From an uncultured Muribaculaceae bacterium (GTDB lineage Bacteria > Bacteroidota > Bacteroidia > Bacteroidales > Muribaculaceae), in contig CAJTYD010000095.1 in NCBI GenBank assembly GCA_910583775.1, positions 1 through 7,331 of the forward strand: DNA of 7,331 nt, given 5' to 3'. Positions 6,302 to 7,331 of this stretch are shown piece after piece. Positions within the stretch are counted from its first letter, which is position 1, and every line of letters starts with the position of its first letter. Position numbers and translations under genes: made by a program. The notes beneath the pieces were generated by a model. It made no database searches. It was not told where the DNA came from and worked only from the letters and a program-made list of their open reading frames with translations.

Positions 6302-7306
6302 TCAGCGGACAAGAAACTTCTGGCTCTTTCCTTTGGATTTGCGGATGTATATTCCCGGCGCAGTCGGTTTCTCCTTGAGCCGGTTGCCGTTCAAATCGTA
6401 ATATTTCCAGTCGATGTTGTTGGCTTCGGATAATGAACCGACAGATGACTCACCTGACGATTTTACATTAAGAGTGTATGAAATGGGTTCTGAATCCATG
6501 AAACAATGGTGTTCCTTTACCTGGGCGGTGAAGGAGACGGTACCCTCTTTTTTGAGTTTTAGGGTTTTGCCGTCGGTGTCGGCGATATCGGGATCGGAGG
6601 ATTTCCAGATGGCGAAATATGCCGCCGTCTCTGGCACGCTGTTTATTTTCTGCAGCTTATAGTCGCTTCCGAGCAAAGCTTCCTCTGTTTTTTCGGGGAA
6701 ATTGAATTCCGTGATTATAAAAATATCGTCAGGATCATATACCAGATAGATATCGGTGATCTGGAACCTGTTGTCGATCCCTTCTACGTATGGCACTTCA
6801 ATTTCAAGGCATATTAAGGTCGTTGGTCCGAATTTTGGAGTAACCTTATAACTGTATTTTTCAAGACTATTACTGCTCCCTGCAAGCTGAAGATTAGGAA
6901 TAGACCGATAGCGGTCGTTTATCTTTACTTTGATAAGCTCCTTTTCCGACACATTGTTCAGAGGGTTGTTGCCTCTGATGCCTACCCGGGCTAAATTCAT
7001 GGTCTTTTCAGGCTTGATATAGAGACGCAGATAGCCGGAATTCTTTTCTTTATCGGGAGCGATGAAAATTCCGTAGTAGCCTTTGTTCAATGTCACGGAA
7101 TTGGTCTCGGCATAGTCTATTATCTGATAGACGTCGCCATCCTTGTTCATCACCTCTGCCGACATTATATCTTTCCCTGAGCATTTCTTATCGGCCGAAG
7201 CCTTTTGTTCAAAAGGAATCCTGAGGGTTATGAATTCTGCGCTTGCAGTCAGGCTGAACGAGAGGAGAGCGATAGCCATTATTAGTCCGGACGAAAGTCT
7301 GTTCAT
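6302..7306 (-). CDS. Secreted Ig-like-domain protein with C-terminal sorting-like motif, function unknown
   Basis: A complete 334-residue protein; its start codon lies 25 bp from the window edge. Residues 1-23 are a signal peptide (hydrophobic 7-20, cleavage likely after A-S-A). Residues 24-190 form a beta-rich region, with segments such as GYLRLYIKP and FQITDIYLVY, that I do not recognise. Residues about 196-281 resemble a bacterial Ig-like (Big_2) fold: IWKSSDPDIAD, DGKTLKLKKEGTVSFTAQV. The end, YYDLNGNRL (302-310) followed by APGIYIRK (316-323) and KFLVR (330-334), matches the pattern of type IX secretion-like C-terminal modules in Bacteroidetes (YDLxGxx...GIYI...K). I infer export across the inner membrane and perhaps surface delivery or anchoring. 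No catalytic motif is seen. The stop (TGA at 6304-6302) is followed by AT-rich DNA with a T-run on the - strand (6270-6265) but no strong stem, so read-through into the SDR gene is possible. Confidence 0.82.
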   Translation of the reverse strand: MNRLSSGLIMAIALLSFSLTASAEFITLRIPFEQKASADKKCSGKDIMSAEVMNKDGDVYQIIDYAETNSVTLNKGYYGIFIAPDKEKNSGYLRLYIKPEKTMNLARVGIRGNNPLNNVSEKELIKVKINDRYRSIPNLQLAGSSNSLEKYSYKVTPKFGPTTLICLEIEVPYVEGIDNRFQITDIYLVYDPDDIFIITEFNFPEKTEEALLGSDYKLQKINSVPETAAYFAIWKSSDPDIADTDGKTLKLKKEGTVSFTAQVKEHHCFMDSEPISYTLNVKSSGESSVGSLSEANNIDWKYYDLNGNRLKEKPTAPGIYIRKSKGKSQKFLVR

Positions 7307-7331
7307 GATGGGAAGGTTTAGTATTTTTTAT

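Overview
The window looks like a chromosomal piece of a Bacteroidales bacterium with mid-range GC. A Muribaculaceae-like or related gut lineage is my inference; the sequence alone does not fix the genus. The grounds are a TonB-dependent-receptor-type outer-membrane barrel with an N-terminal carboxypeptidase-regulatory-like domain, a secreted protein ending in a type IX-secretion-like C-terminal motif, start sites without Shine-Dalgarno sequences, and a close match to the Bacteroidetes promoter consensus (TTTG, 19 bp, TAnnTTTG).

Layout. Positions 1-167 hold no convincing gene but contain a perfect 13-bp inverted repeat (98-131) in the leader of the first gene. Positions 168-2996 (+) encode a 942-residue outer-membrane beta-barrel protein with signal peptide, regulatory-like domain, plug and barrel, plus an unusual Gly/Pro/Arg-rich tail. 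An intrinsic terminator (3025-3070) follows, and its T-tract supplies the -33 box of the next promoter (3068-3098). That promoter fires almost at the ATG of a long RelA/SpoT-family (p)ppGpp synthetase (3107-5311, +), whose hydrolase HD domain has lost its catalytic residues while the synthetase domain is intact. A shared hairpin terminator (5348-5395) separates this gene from two leftward genes: a short-chain dehydrogenase/reductase (6163-5408, -) and, upstream of it, a secreted Ig-like-domain protein with a C-terminal sorting-like motif (7306-6302, -). The 138-bp gap between these two carries an operator-like inverted repeat.

The genes do not form an obvious pathway. The barrel protein and relA are separate transcription units, the SDR and secreted protein run convergently to them, and no SusD-like partner lies beside the barrel protein within the window. 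I see no RNA gene, insertion sequence, CRISPR array, or clear undescribed multi-gene system. The most interesting points are the RelA with a dead hydrolase but an RxKD-type synthetase, its overlapping terminator/promoter with a predicted near-leaderless mRNA, and the three inverted repeats in intergenic DNA.
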